Shown in pieces: positions 11,501 to 22,440 of a stretch of DNA of 64,000 nucleotides; position 1 is the stretch's first letter; each line of letters starts with the position of its first letter. The stretch spans positions 384,501 to 448,500 of the forward strand of contig JAPTOF010000001.1 of the NCBI GenBank assembly GCA_028554755.1. Reading direction: 5' to 3'. The notes beneath the pieces are model-generated. The model was given only the letters and a program-made list of their open reading frames with translations, was not told the origin of the DNA and did no database searches. This stretch comes from Cordia subcordata. Its lineage: Eukaryota; Streptophyta; Magnoliopsida; Boraginales; Cordiaceae. A program made the position numbers and the translations under genes.

Positions 11501-12467
11501 GCTTATTACTGCTAAAAGCATGTCTGCAATCGACGAATTAAAGAAGCAGCTAGGTGATGAGTTTGAGATGAAGGATCTTGGAGCAGCGAAGAAGATTCTT
11601 GGCATGGAGATTCACAGATATAGAAATGCTGGGAAGCTGTTCTTGTCTCAACAGAGTTATATTGAGAAGGTGCTTGAGCGTTTCGAGATGCTTAAAGCTA
11701 AGCCTATGAGTGTGCCGCTTGCTGCTCATTTCAAGTTGTCTGCAGATTTGTCACCTAAAACTGAGGAGGAGGTGGAGCATATGTCTCATGTTCCATACTC
11801 GAGTGCTGTTGGTAGCTTGATGTATGCTATTGTGTGCACTTGTCCTGATATTTCACATGCAGTTAGTGTTATGAGCAGGTATATGGTATCACCTGGGAAA
11901 ACACACTGGGAAGCGGTGAAATGGATAATGAGATATTTGCGTGGCACTGCGAATATAGGATTGCTATTTAGCAAGATGACTGGAGATTGCGCGAGGTTGG
12001 TGGTTTATTGTGATTCAGACTTTGCGGGTAACCTTGATAAGAGAAGATCTTTGACGGGTTACGTGTTTACTCTCTTTGGATGTGTTATCAGTTGGAAAGC
12101 GACATTACAGTCTACTGTGGCATTGTCGACTACTGAAGCGGAGTATATGGCAATTGCAGAAGCTGTGAAGGAGGCCATGTGGTTACAAGGCCTGGTTCGT
12201 GATCTTGGACTGCAGCAAGATACAAGTACAGTCTTTTGTGATAGCCAGAGTGCAATCCATCTGACGAAGAATCAGATGTATCATGAGAGGACTGAACACA
12301 TTGATATCAGATATCATTTTATCAGATATGTTGTATCACAAGGAATCATATCGGTGCAGAAGATATCTACCCATGAGAATCCAGGAGATATGATGACTAA
12401 GGTGGTTCCAGTCAGCAAGTTTAAGCATTGCTTGGACTTGATTGCTATTTGTGGTGGGGAGCATTGA
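8523..12467 (+). pseudogene. Copia-1 gag-pol polyprotein, six in-frame stops
   Basis: One frame covers gag, protease, integrase, reverse transcriptase and RNase H with no frameshift. It is interrupted by stops at 8880, 9384, 9435, 9489, 9561 and 10989. Gag starts MSSTGEKFEIEKFDG. Its zinc knuckle (9213-9254) has Tyr in the first Cys position (YFEC), so the finger is defective. The protease triad DTGA is at 9396-9407. Integrase (about 9785-10500) keeps a zinc-binding region ([11 protein letters not shown], then CEHC), HSDLWGP, RTDN and the third acidic residue, though neighbouring conserved residues are changed. Reverse transcriptase has YVDD at 11487-11498. RNase H keeps YCDSDFAG and TEAEY, and ends with the [13 protein letters not shown] block. 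Four of the six stops fall between the end of gag and the start of integrase. Enzymes would have to be supplied by other copies for it to move. Confidence 0.93.
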
Positions 12468-12538
12468 GCTCTTAGAGGCAGTTGGCTGCAAGGATGATGG
12501 TGTATTGATTGGAGCGAATACATGCCAAGGTGGAGATT

Positions 12539-12870
12539 TGTTAAACGTGGCCCGTATTCTTGGGCAACAAGAATAGCAGATTTCCTTGTTAGCATATTAC
12601 CTTTTTCGTTTGTTAACTTTTGTAGCACATAATTAATTAGTTGCCTTTTCTGCTTAATAGGTTTAGGAAACCTTTGCATTATAAATATGTGGCAATACTC
12701 ATTATGTTATGTGTGAGAGAGAAACCAAAGTGAGAGCCTTGTAGCATTCGTGATCAATAATAGAATTATTCTCTACTGCCCGTGGACGTAGGCTTTAAAG
12801 CCGAACCACGTAATTTTTGTGTTCGTTATTTCTTCTCGTATTCTTCGTGTTTGCATGTTTTTTCCCAACA
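12539..12870 (+). repeat. Copia-1 3' LTR
   Basis: Begins TGTTAAACG right after a purine tract (AAGGTGGAGATT, 12527-12538) and ends CCCAACA. By eye, about 13 of the 17 substitutions against the 5' LTR are transitions. Confidence 0.95.
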
Positions 12871-13449
12871 AAAATATTTTTTACACAATAACTGTCTCTC
12901 CTTTTCTTCCACTAAGCCTATACTCCCCCATCTCCATCACCACCCCTACTCTTTTTAAAAAAATAAAAAAGTAAAAATTAAAAATTAAATTTTTCAATAC
13001 TTTTTTAAAAATATATATTATTTAAAGAGTAATTGAGATAATTTTAATTTTCTTAACTTTTAATTTTTTTTATTTTTCAAAGGGGCAGGAGTAGAAGTAA
13101 GGGTGGGGAGGGGAAAGTTGGGGCTAGGGCTGGTGGGAAGGGTTTGGGGGAAGAAAGGCCTAGTGGAAGAAAAAGAGATGAAATTACTATTAAAAAATGT
13201 TTTAGTCTTGTTACCATTGAAAAAGATTTTATTTCATTTATAACTGAGGTATTTCATTGACCGAACAATGTTTTTCAGTTAATTTATTTGTAGTACTATC
13301 AAACACTAAACCAAATATATATATAAGTTGTTCAAGGATATTTTGGGATTTTTTCAATAAGTAAATGATTGACTACTTATTTTGATAATTGTTTATTAAC
13401 TTCTTAAAAAGATATTTTTCCATGATTGAGGAACCTATTCGAAAATTTG

Positions 13450-14745
13450 TTCAAAACTCACAAACTAAAATATCTTTTCCCCATTAAAGTTAAAATAGAA
13501 GTGCAAAATCAGAGTATGACTTCAATGGTTGGTTAAGGTGGTTGTGTGCTTATTTAATTGCAAATTACTAACAAAGTTAAAACCATATTAATGGAGACGA
13601 AAAAGTATTAGCTTGCCGAAAACTGTTAAAGTTCAAATATATTTGTCTTAAAAAAAAATTTTGTAGAGAAATTTTTGGGTCGGCGAAATATATCTATTGT
13701 GACTAAGAGCTCGTTTGGATTGGCATTTTTCAAAAATACTTTTTTTAACAGCTTTTGAAAAACAGTTTTTTTTTAGAAGCTGAAAATTTTGACTTCTAAA
13801 AAAAGCTGTATTTGAGCTTTTTTTCAGAGTTTCAGCTTTTTTGGAAACCAAATCAAATAGTTATTACAAATTTAACATAACTTTTTCAGAAAAAAAAAGT
13901 ACTTTTTCTTGAAAAAAAAGTCAATCCAAGCATGCATGAATAAGTTTTATTGAATTTCAAAATTTGGCTCGAGTTAACCTCTGAATAACTATAGAATGAT
14001 TAAATTTCAGGATTTTGTACTTACTATTAAAGAAAGACAAAAAGGGCAAAATATTTACTAAAATGACAGTCAGATATTATTGGTTTTATGTGTCTGCGCG
14101 CACAGACCTAGATTATCATATAGCTAGATTTTGATTTCTCTAAAACATTGCTTGGAATTCATGAAATTACAAGAACAAATTTAAACAATACCAACCAAAA
14201 AAGTAAGCAAATAGTATAATTTTGAGGAAAACCTTTTAATTACAGGGATTTGGAAGTCATATGCCTAATCTGAAAATAACTCTTTTTTTTTAATACAAGA
14301 AAAACCCAAAGAATGGAGCTTGATTACCGGAAATTTGGCGAAATCCAACTACTAATTGATAAATTTTTGGTGCAATAACCCTCCCAAATACTATTGCCCT
14401 AGGTAAGATTGAACACTTAATTTGGCAATAGCTGACGTAGCTTCTCCCTATGCTTTTACCATCTCTGGGGCATCTATTGAGGACATCCTGGAAATAACTT
14501 TTTTTACGGGTGTAACAATATACCTGTTAAGGTTAGATTAACATTTCTATTAATATAAAACTTATTACTATTCTCAAGTGTCTTCATACTAAATTAATTA
14601 TTTTTAATCATTTGTTCTTTTAAATGATTGGTTATATTTAATGACAAATTGACCAGAAAATGATAAATTTTTATATACATAAGATCATTTAATTAACTTT
14701 CACAGGTTTAACGTTGAACCTATTAGAAAAACCGCTCTTTCTACT
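13450..14745. other. Intergenic, no gene seen
   Basis: Apart from the MITE at 13707-13940, this is AT-rich sequence without a supportable coding region. Confidence 0.6.
13707..13940. mobile_element. MITE-like inverted repeat, copy A
   Basis: The ends pair imperfectly (CGTTTGGATTGGC near 13712 against GTCAATCCAAGC near 13919), around an A/T-rich hairpin containing TTAGAAGCTGAAAATTTTGAC. The reverse complement of 54771-54998 aligns along its whole length, which confirms a dispersed family. Confidence 0.75.
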
Positions 14746-14753
14746 ACCTTGAC

Positions 14754-15314
14754 CACTAATGCAGCCAAGTATTACTGATGCACCTCCAGACCCCTTGAAA
14801 AATGAAAATGCCATTTCTTATTATTCTTTTTATAGTAAAAAGTTAAATTACATGAATTGTGCACCCCCTTATAGTGAGGGTGTGTCCCCTCGTGACCATG
14901 ACAAGAATAGTATTATTATTTTTCTAGTTTTTAATCTAATTAAAAAAAAAGTTCAAGACAAAAAGTATACTAATTTGTTGAGTTGTGAAAAACAAGAAAA
15001 TAAACAAAAGTAAAATAGAGAGAGGAAGGAGACAAAAAAAGTAGCACCAATAAATAAATGATTGATTGGCCACTTACTGAAAGAGTCGATAATAAATTGA
15101 ATGCTTAACGATTTTAAAATTCAAAGCCATGTTGGAATATCATTATATAATGTAGTTCTATTTATAGTGACTATAGTTATTTCTTTGTGTTTTTTATGTG
15201 TCAAAATGTTATTACTATATAAATTATTATATATTTTTGTTAAAAAGTTTTAATTTATATAAAAAATTATATAAATGTGCTCCTACTAAGCATCGAGTCA
15301 TGGCTCCGCCGCTG
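14754..15314. mobile_element. hAT-like non-autonomous element with perfect 8-bp target duplication
   Basis: ACCTTGAC occurs at 14746-14753 and again at 15315-15322. The right end, read inwards, is CAGCGGCGGAGCCATG, typical of hAT termini. The left end, CACTAATGCAGCCAAG, is a decayed match with several differences that look like CpG decay. No transposase is present in the 561 bp. Confidence 0.8.
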
Positions 15315-15322
15315 ACCTTGAC

Positions 15323-16382
15323 ATGTTGTGTATTACATTTATAGTTTAGGCATTTGTAAGAGTTGACAGTTAAAGTGACTACTTATACCATTCAAGGGGG
15401 AAGAAAAGCGACTACTTTTCTATTTGCACTTATTTTTCATCTACCGAATTGTATTTTATGTATTAAAAATATATAATATTTTTTATCCACACTATATATT
15501 ATTCATACTATAAAATATTTAAATTAAAAACAAAAAGTTCTTTTCCTAATATATATTTGGAACTTCTAAGTTGAGCTTTTAAATTTTGCAACAAACTTAA
15601 TTAGAATTTATATATTTTATAATGTTTCACTATATTGTTTAATATATATATATATATATATATATATTAATGAATAAAAGTGATTAATTTAGGCTTTATT
15701 GTATTTTAACGAACAATTTATCCATATTTCTATTTTCTAGCCTTCTTTAATTTTATTTTTCAATTTTGATTTTAGCTTAGCTGAACCGAACAGATCAAAA
15801 TCTATTTTGGGTTTGGTCTATTCAGTTTTAAAACAATTTAGTTCAGTTCGGTTCAGTTTTCAAATTAAAAAAAAAAATCATTCAGTTCAATTATTAACCG
15901 AATGCTTACCCCTGTGTTTACCTATACTTTGCACCTATTAATAAAACTCCTGCTCCTACCCCTACCATATACCTAGTATTAGAGTAAACTATTCATCATC
16001 CCTACCTCTGTTGGATGGGGAAAAAAAAAAACTTAGCTCGTCCCAATGTTATAACTCGCTAACAAAGTCAATAGGATTAAAATTTGTGAAAAAAATACTA
16101 ATACATAAAAATATATTAAAAATAAGTTAACTTTTACCATTATACAAAAAATGATTTAAAGTCAATATTAAAATATATAATAATATATTAAAAACATACA
16201 CAAAATAATATCATATTAATATTAAAAATGTATATGAACATATAAAAGTAATAAATATATCTATATAGTGAGTCGGGGTAGAGCGGGGTGGAAAAACACC
16301 TATCCTGTCGCTCCACGCCTAGCAGGAGGGGTTTTCTACAAAAAACTTTATTTGTACTCTTATGGAGTGGAGTAAAATAAGA
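15323..16382. other. Intergenic, no gene seen
   Basis: AT-rich, with an (AT)n array at about 15643-15667. No coding region is supported. Confidence 0.6.
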
Positions 16383-16604
16383 TACTATTGTCATCTCTAA
16401 TTTTTTTTCTCTTCAAAGAAGGCAAAGTCACTCACAGACACACTACTCTAGAGGTCAACACCGCCCTATAATTTTCTCCAAGTACAAACCCCCTACTATT
16501 GTCATCCCTAATTTTTTTCCTCTTCAAGGAAGGCAAAGTCACTCACTAACACACTACTTTAGAGGTCAACACCACTTTATAATCTTCTCCAAGTAAATCC
16601 TTAA
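16383..16604. repeat. Tandem duplication of a 111-bp unit
   Basis: The units 16383-16493 and 16494-16604 both start TACTATTGTCATC and share GGCAAAGTCACTCAC and TAGAGGTCAACACC. They differ at roughly a dozen positions. Confidence 0.88.
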
Positions 16605-16714
16605 GTCTATCCTGCAAATCATCTAAGTAACGACACCCTTTGGGAAGACCAATCCAAAGTTACCAATCTCATTGGAAGAGCAATCCAAAGTTAGCAATCT
16701 AATTTGCCAATTTA

Positions 16715-17099
16715 TCTAGAGAATCCTGATGTTCTAACCTAAAATAAATTGATTCTAGGTAGAGTAGCTCAGGATGATATTAAGTAGTATTGAATTTTAT
16801 GAACTTTCTATGTGAGAGGAATAACTCTCTGACTCTTCCCCTCGCGTATGACCTGATTTGGTTATTGAAAATAGGGTCACACGTGGATGAATTAGAGCAT
16901 CACACGTGGATAAAGAAGAGTTGCACATGGACAAATATAATTGGTTCATAACCTAGGCTCTGATACCATCTAAAAAATTATAAGGTTCTAACCTAAAATC
17001 AACTGGTGATAGGTGGAGTAGCTCAGGATCTAATTAAGTGGTCTTGAATTTTATAAATTTTTCTACGTGAGAGGAATAACTTTCCAACAATTTATTCGC
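16715..17099 (-). mobile_element. TRIM (miniature LTR retrotransposon)
   Basis: Two direct repeats of about 120 bp (16715-16834 and 16979-17099) flank only 144 bp. That interior has a perfect 13-base initiator-Met primer site on the minus strand (GGCTCTGATACCA on plus, 16966-16978), directly next to the right repeat. A purine tract (CTTCCCCTC on plus, 16835-16843) lies directly next to the left repeat. The flanks are identical: ATTTA at 16710-16714 and 17100-17104. The right repeat ends CCAACA, the reverse complement of TGTTGG. Size, layout and target duplication all fit a TRIM. No coding capacity is expected or seen. Confidence 0.88.
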
Positions 17100-17182
17100 T
17101 TCCCTATAAACATGGCTAATCAAAAAACCCAATCCCACGGCAATCGTAGTTCCACATTCCTCCACAAACTACAGCAATTGTT

Positions 17183-17938
17183 GCAAATTTTTTATTTTTA
17201 CCCTATTTTCGAAAAGTTCTTGCAAAAATACCCTAGTTTTGAAAATATTTCAAAAATACCTTTTTCGATAAGTCGCATACCTACTGTTTCTTGACTCCCA
17301 AGTGGATAATATGCAGATCATGATATTTCGATTGGTAGGTGACTTATCAAAAAGGGTAAATTTTGATAATATTTAATTCTAATTGATAATATCAAAATTC
17401 TAAGTGATAATACCATAATTATAATTGATAATATTCAATTTTAATTGATAATATCAAAATTTATGAGTTTATTGTCATTTAGGAAATTAATGGAATTTAA
17501 TAATTTGTTTAATATTTATGCATTTAGTGGAATTTAAGTATTTGTTTACATTTAGGAATGAAATTTAGAACTTATGAATTTATTAATCAATGGAAATTCA
17601 AAACTCAAGAGTTTATTGTAATATAGTAAATTAATTGAATTTTATGATTTTTAGAACTTATGAATTTATTAACTTATCAATTAGAATTCCGATATTATCA
17701 TTTATAATTTTGATATTATCAATTAAAATTGAATATTATCAAAATTTACCTTCGGTACGGTAGGTGACTTACCAAAATATCATGGTCTGTATATTATCCG
17801 CTTGGGAGTCGAGAAACAGTACGCCATCTACTGTTTTCGGTAGATAACTTATCGAAAATGATATTTTTAAAATCGTTTTTAAAATTAGAGTATTTTTGCT
17901 AAAACTTTTTAAAAATAGAAAAAAAATAAAAAATTTCC
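17183..17938. mobile_element. Long-TIR fold-back element, Mutator-like
   Basis: Arms of about 260 bp pair as reverse complements from GCAAATTTTTTATTTTT (left) and GGAAATTTTTTATTTTT (right, reversed). They share blocks such as GACTCCCAAG and GGATAATAT. The inner part is rich in TTGATAATAT repeats. The 9-bp flanks GCAATTGTT (17174-17182) and ACAATTGAT (17939-17947) match at 7 of 9, the duplication length typical of Mutator-like elements. There is no transposase. Confidence 0.78.
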
Positions 17939-17957
17939 ACAATTGATCATCGACCTT

Positions 17958-18170
17958 CTATTTATCCTTGATCCAGTGAACCAGGACACGTGAGTTCGAT
18001 TCCATGTCCAGTTTGGCATACCTGTATTGTAAGGCAAACCTGAGCTCCTCGAACAACGCCATTGTCTCCACCATACAATCAGACGTGTTGCCCAAATTGG
18101 CAGGAAATCCGCCCAGCCATCTGCCATAAGCATTCCAAAATAGGCCGCCGTCAGTGATTATCTTCCCGAA
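17958..18170 (-). pseudogene. Decayed RNase H-like domain fragment
   Basis: The minus strand encodes ITDGGLFWNAYGRWLGGF, then NLGNTSDCMVETMALFEELRFAL and LDMESNSRVLVHWI, and ends in a stop at 17958-17960. This follows the layout of the plant RNase H-like domain (RVT_3) found downstream of reverse transcriptase in LINEs and in some host proteins: DG, then G.WL.GF, then an E-containing helix, then an acidic E.(D/N)S. No reverse transcriptase is attached. It is probably a LINE remnant; a retired host gene is the alternative. Confidence 0.6.
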
Positions 18171-18476
18171 TTATTTTTTGAACAATCATCTATATTAAGC
18201 TTGATTCTCTCCACTAGCGGTGTCGATTTAATTTGAACTCAATCCCTCATAAGCCCCTACACATTCTGCTCTCGTGATTCCCTAATTTTGAGGCTCATTT
18301 TAATGAATCTCACTATTGTGAAGAGCCCGTTGGAAATAGGACACATAATATTACCAATTAATCTACCCCAGGAAAAATGGTTTTCCACTTGAATTTGATT
18401 TTCCTTTTCTCTGGAAAGAGAAAGAAAAATAAAAACTTACAAAAGAAGGAGAACAATGACGTGGTATGTGTGGTGG

Positions 18477-18875
18477 GGATTTTTTTTTTAATAAATGACA
18501 CAAATTTTAAAATTTCTTATGTAAATAGTCTTGTTTTGGAATGAATTTCAAATCTAGCATTTTCGGCTATTCAAAAGCCGAAATTTGAAACAAAAGTATT
18601 AGTATTTATTATTCGACTGTTGGCAGAGTAATTTTCGACTATTGAAAAAACTTTTGGCGATTGAATAGTCGAACTTAAGCCGAAATGTGGTCAAACTCAG
18701 CTATTTAGTCACCGAAAATTTTTTCAATAGCCGAAAATTACTCCGTGATACTTCGTTAATTGAACAGTCGATTTCGATTTTTCAATAGTAGAAAAAGTTA
18801 GATTTAAAATTTATTTCAAAACAAAATTATTTTTGTAAAGAGTTTTAAAATTTGTGTCATTTTTTAAAAAATTCC
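18477..18875. mobile_element. Long-TIR fold-back element, Mutator-like
   Basis: The two halves are reverse complements over about 180 bp each, from GGATTTTTTTTTTAATAAATG inwards, with ATGACACAAATTTTAAAA shared. The inner sequence has several TTCGACTATTGAA-like palindromes. The 9-bp flanks GTGTGGTGG (18468-18476) and GTGTGGTCG (18876-18884) match at 8 of 9. There is no coding capacity. Confidence 0.82.
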
Positions 18876-19061
18876 GTGTGGTCGATGGAGCCTCGGTTTC
18901 TCAATGCTGTCATGTCTGAGTGTTTCAACGCGTCGGATACGAGCGTGAAGTCAACGAGATCAATCTGTAAGTTCGGTCATTGATCATGAAGGTTGCTGCT
19001 GTACGATAGCGCGTGGGTCAATGGGGCGTCAAGCTCGTTTCGTTGACTAAAAGTAAAAAGC

Positions 19062-19068
19062 TATAAAT
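19062..19068 (+). promoter_or_regulatory. TATA box of an unassigned transcription unit
   Basis: TATAAAT follows a less AT-rich stretch (18885-19060) with CpG dinucleotides and two TTGAC cores. No further ATG occurs until 19230. It looks like a genuine plant core promoter; the product is unknown. Confidence 0.45.
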
Positions 19069-19229
19069 GGCGGCTTGTCGCGTTTATCGAAATTGAATTT
19101 ACCGCTCTTTTTTTTTTTCCCTTTTCTTTCGCTTTCTTAAAGCTACAAAAAAGGTTTGCACAGTAAAAGCAGCAAAAATACTGTGGTGAAAAATTAATAA
19201 AATACACATCAACCCACACCTCGTCTACC

Positions 19230-19283
19230 ATGGTGTACGTGCTTCAAATCATTACCAGGCATTTCATTGAAGGCTTTGTGTAA
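19230..19283 (+). CDS. Possible 17-residue small ORF
   Basis: This is the first ATG downstream of the TATA box, in good context (CTACCATGG). It encodes MVYVLQIITRHFIEGFV and then TAA. The product is a short, mostly hydrophobic peptide with one Arg-His pair. I do not recognize it. The leader before it is about 130-160 bases with a pyrimidine tract. It may be a small-peptide gene, an upstream ORF of an unrecognized transcript, or chance. Confidence 0.3.
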   Translation: MVYVLQIITRHFIEGFV

Positions 19284-20113
19284 TTGTATTCATTCTCTTT
19301 TCCTTTTTTTTTTTTTCCCGGTCATGAGGTGGTATTTGTTTGGAGGTGAAAATTGATACTATATTAAATAACTTCATATGAATTTTCAATTTTTTTTAAT
19401 GTTCTTTACTCTCGTATACATTAAATTTGAAGGAAAAAAATCAATCTTGATTTGATCTGTATACATGATCGTATTTTCTATTACTAAGACCAATCTTTTT
19501 CTTTTGGGTCAAAAACTAAAAAATGTAATTCTATTGATATGGTTGACACTTAACAAAAGGTTTGTCATTTGAATTTCTTGAATTAATCTTAATTGATTAA
19601 AAGGAAAAAAAATAAAAATATTAGAAGCGAGTAAGAATTTTTTCACAAATTAAAATTATGATGTTATGAATTTGATTTAATGGTTAATGAATTATTAACA
19701 TAAATTATTAATAATTTCGAACTATTAAATACAACTCTTTATGGGCTGAAGCTCCCAGTAAACGAAATTATGAAAAAGGTTGGTGCAAGTGACTATTTAA
19801 ACGGTTGGTGAGGTGAGGTGGTTTTGTCATCTGAAAAAAGTTGCAAGCTTTTTTATGCATTAGGTTTAAACTTGGGGTGGTCTTTTTGGCCCTCACATGT
19901 TAGCAGCGTCCGGACTCTGGAGGGAGACAAATACGCGACAAGACAACTCCTCTTTAATATGTTCTTACTTTGCGAAGTTTAAGAAAAGAATGACTACCAA
20001 CCCCACTCCACGACTAAGAGATTTTTAATCTTTTATTATAGTCTCTTCCTTCTTTACTAAACATTATATGAGAGTAGAGTTTAAGTCCACTTTATTTAAA
20101 AGGTTAAATTCAC
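19284..20113. other. Intergenic, no gene seen
   Basis: AT-rich sequence between the small ORF and Copia-2, with no repeat or coding signal I can support. Confidence 0.5.
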
Positions 20114-20118
20114 AGAGA

Positions 20119-20551
20119 TATAAGCATAATATAGAATCATATATATGAATTTATAATATAAAATTTAAAGACATAATTGATAGCGGAAGCACATACCTGT
20201 TTGAGTTATTATTGTTAAAGAATTGTTGTTAAAGAAGTAATTGTCATCCAGTCTAGGCTTAGATCTTCCTCTCTCTACTCTACTCAATATTAATAGATGC
20301 TTATGGAAACAACTATTAGGTTAAGAGTAGGAGAGGGGACCTAGTCTAATTTATAATAAATTCTTACAGTCCTACCCATAAAAGGATTTATCAGAATATA
20401 TGGGCCTACGCACAAAAGAACTGTATGGATTTATGAGGTGGACTAAAATCAATATGATCACAAAGCCCAACTTGTGAACCAGATATTCAGCTTATTTTAT
20501 AAAACCAAAAATAACTAACGATAACCCACTTTAAAGAGAAATCTTTCAACA
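20119..20551 (-). repeat. Copia-2 3' LTR
   Basis: 433 bp, aligning with 27052-27485. On the minus strand it starts TGTTGAAAG. The far end has decayed to TATAAG on plus, where the other LTR has TGTAAG. It adjoins a purine tract (GTCTCCCACTTGGG on plus, 20552-20565). Confidence 0.93.
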
Positions 20552-21329
20552 GTCTCCCACTTGGGCAACGTTAATTGTTTTATTTATTTTCAAAAATTTT
20601 TAAGAAAAATATTGATTAGGCTGAATAGGAAACAGAATGTGGCCACAATTTTAAAATATTCTGATTCACAAGATTATACTTCGAATGCATATCCGGACCA
20701 ACAAGATTGTCAAACATTGAATCATGGCAGTCATAATGTTCCATATTGACACAAGACTTTCTATGGTCACAAATGTCATCCAACCTTATCGTCATGAACC
20801 AAACATACGACAGCGTAGCAAGAAATTAGCACCAATATGTGATCAAAATGTGCTATTTCTTTGTCAGTCCTCTACATGATTTCTCCAATATCGGCATTTA
20901 AAGCAAGAGAAATCTATTATTTTTATCCTTACAAAATAGCATTCAATATGCTAGAGGAAAGAATACATAGTCTCACAATACGGCATTCAACAGGCCAGAG
21001 AATAGATTATTCTTAACCTCACAAAATGGCGATCAACATGCTAGAGGTAAGAATACGTATATCCAACCAAAATGTGTCCTTATGGAGATATTAAATTCAA
21101 TGGGGGATCCTACAGCAATGGACACCAAACATAAGATCCTCAATAAAATATGAATATGAGTAATCACAATATACAATTATATTGTAAACCATAAAATAAC
21201 ATGCTATTGTACGAACGCACTAATGTGCAAAACAAAACATAAAATATTGGGAACATCCAACAGTACATGATATAAAGCTCCCACTAGACAATAGCATAAA
21301 AAAGATTGTAAAATACTCATATTCCTAAC

Positions 21330-22440
21330 ATGTTTCACAAAAATCATAAGTCAAAGACCCTTGGACGAGGAGTCAATTAATACGTCATTACTAGCAATTC
21401 GTTCTATATGAATGCCATCATTTGACAAAGTCTCTGACTATCAAGAACTTGATATCTATATGCTTACAAGCTTTAATTTTCTTATTGTTCTTTGAGAATA
21501 GAACAACAACTCTATTATGACAATAGATCTTAATAGATCTAGTAATAGAATTTATAATTCTCAAAACTAGATATCATGTTCTTAAAACATATAGCAGAAG
21601 ATGAGGCATCATAACAAGCCACAAATTCATATAGTTGAAGAGGCATTAAGTTGTTATTTTGCACTCTTCCAAGATCTGGCCCTTCCAACTAACACAAAGA
21701 TATATCTAAAAGTAAATTTTCAATCATTTGAGCATCCAACATAGCCAAAGGAAGAATATCCAACCAAGTTTAGATAATCTACTTTAAAGCAAACAAGCAT
21801 TTAATTTTTGGTCTTTTGTAGGTATTTTATTACCTAATTAGCAACAACACAATAATCCATTCCAGGATTTATTATCAACCAAAACTCTTATCGCAAAAGC
21901 GATATCAAGTCTAGTGCATACTAGATCATACAATAGGCTCTTAATAGCATTAGCACAAGGTATATCTTTCATAGAATCCCTTTCTATATCATTTTGAGGG
22001 TATTGCTTCAATTTGAGTTGATCACCTTTTACAATAAATGCACACAAGACTTACAATCTTTTACACCAAAAAAGTTCTGAAAACTCAATCAATGTAAGAT
22101 TTTGTAAAAGATTTAAAATTCTAAGAGACCTATTTCAACAAAACTTAGTACCAAGTACAAAAGAAGCATCCTCAAGATCTTTCATATCGAAAGTCTTAAG
22201 TAAAATATTGTTTAGTCTTATGGAGCATACCCAAGAAATATATAACTAGCAAAATATCATCAACATGCAATATTAGGAACTCAAATTCACTCCCACTGAT
22301 CTTGAAGTATATACATGGATCAACTCTATTTTCCTCAAAATAATAAGAAGTTACTATTTCGTCAAACTTCAAATATTCATTACTTTGAGGCTTGATTCAA
22401 AACCATAAATGGATTTTCTAAGTCTACAAGCCATATTATC
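21330..22440 (-). pseudogene. Copia-2 reverse transcriptase / RNase H remnant
   Basis: On the minus strand the catalytic motif survives as HVDDILL (22250-22267), with His where Tyr is usual. Downstream, 21838-22047 encodes IPCANAIKSLLYDLVCTRLDIAFAI in pieces, the connection between reverse transcriptase and RNase H. HIDIKF of the RNase H end is at about 21444-21465. Several stops and frameshifts separate these pieces. Confidence 0.8.

Larger units (their letters stand above)
6836..12870 (+). mobile_element. Ty1/copia LTR retrotransposon (Copia-1)
   Basis: The element is complete in structure: a 330-bp 5' LTR, a primer-binding site, a 1.36-kb leader, a single gag-pol frame, a purine tract and a 332-bp 3' LTR. 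The LTRs differ at about 17 positions plus a 2-bp indel, roughly 95% identity, so the insertion is fairly recent. The flanks AAAAC (6831-6835) and AAAAT (12871-12875) may be a 4-of-5 target duplication. The coding region is broken by stops, so the copy is not autonomous. Integrase and reverse transcriptase resemble the TNT1/Tork lineage. Confidence 0.95.
6533..13449. mobile_element. Inverted-repeat (fold-back) element split by Copia-1
   Basis: The left arm (6533 to about 6830) and right arm (about 13205 to 13449) are diverged reverse complements. The outer ends pair over about 30 bases (CAAATTCTTAAATAGG against CAAATTTTCGAATAGG), and further blocks such as CTCAAGGATATTTTGGG also pair. Removing Copia-1 (6836-12870) leaves an element of about 880 bp. 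The 12880-13180 loop contains a second C-rich/G-rich inverted pair (CTTCCACTAAGCC against GGCCTAGTGGAAG). I found no convincing target duplication, so the superfamily is open. Confidence 0.7.

Noticed and set aside
16966..16978. Primer-binding site as a stray fragment of a larger copia element
   Set aside because: Direct repeats, purine tract and matching ATTTA flanks show that it belongs to a complete miniature element.
17985..18005. tRNA-like B-box (GAGTTCGATTCC)
   Set aside because: No A box or cloverleaf partner; the bases fall in the RNase H-like coding remnant on the other strand.
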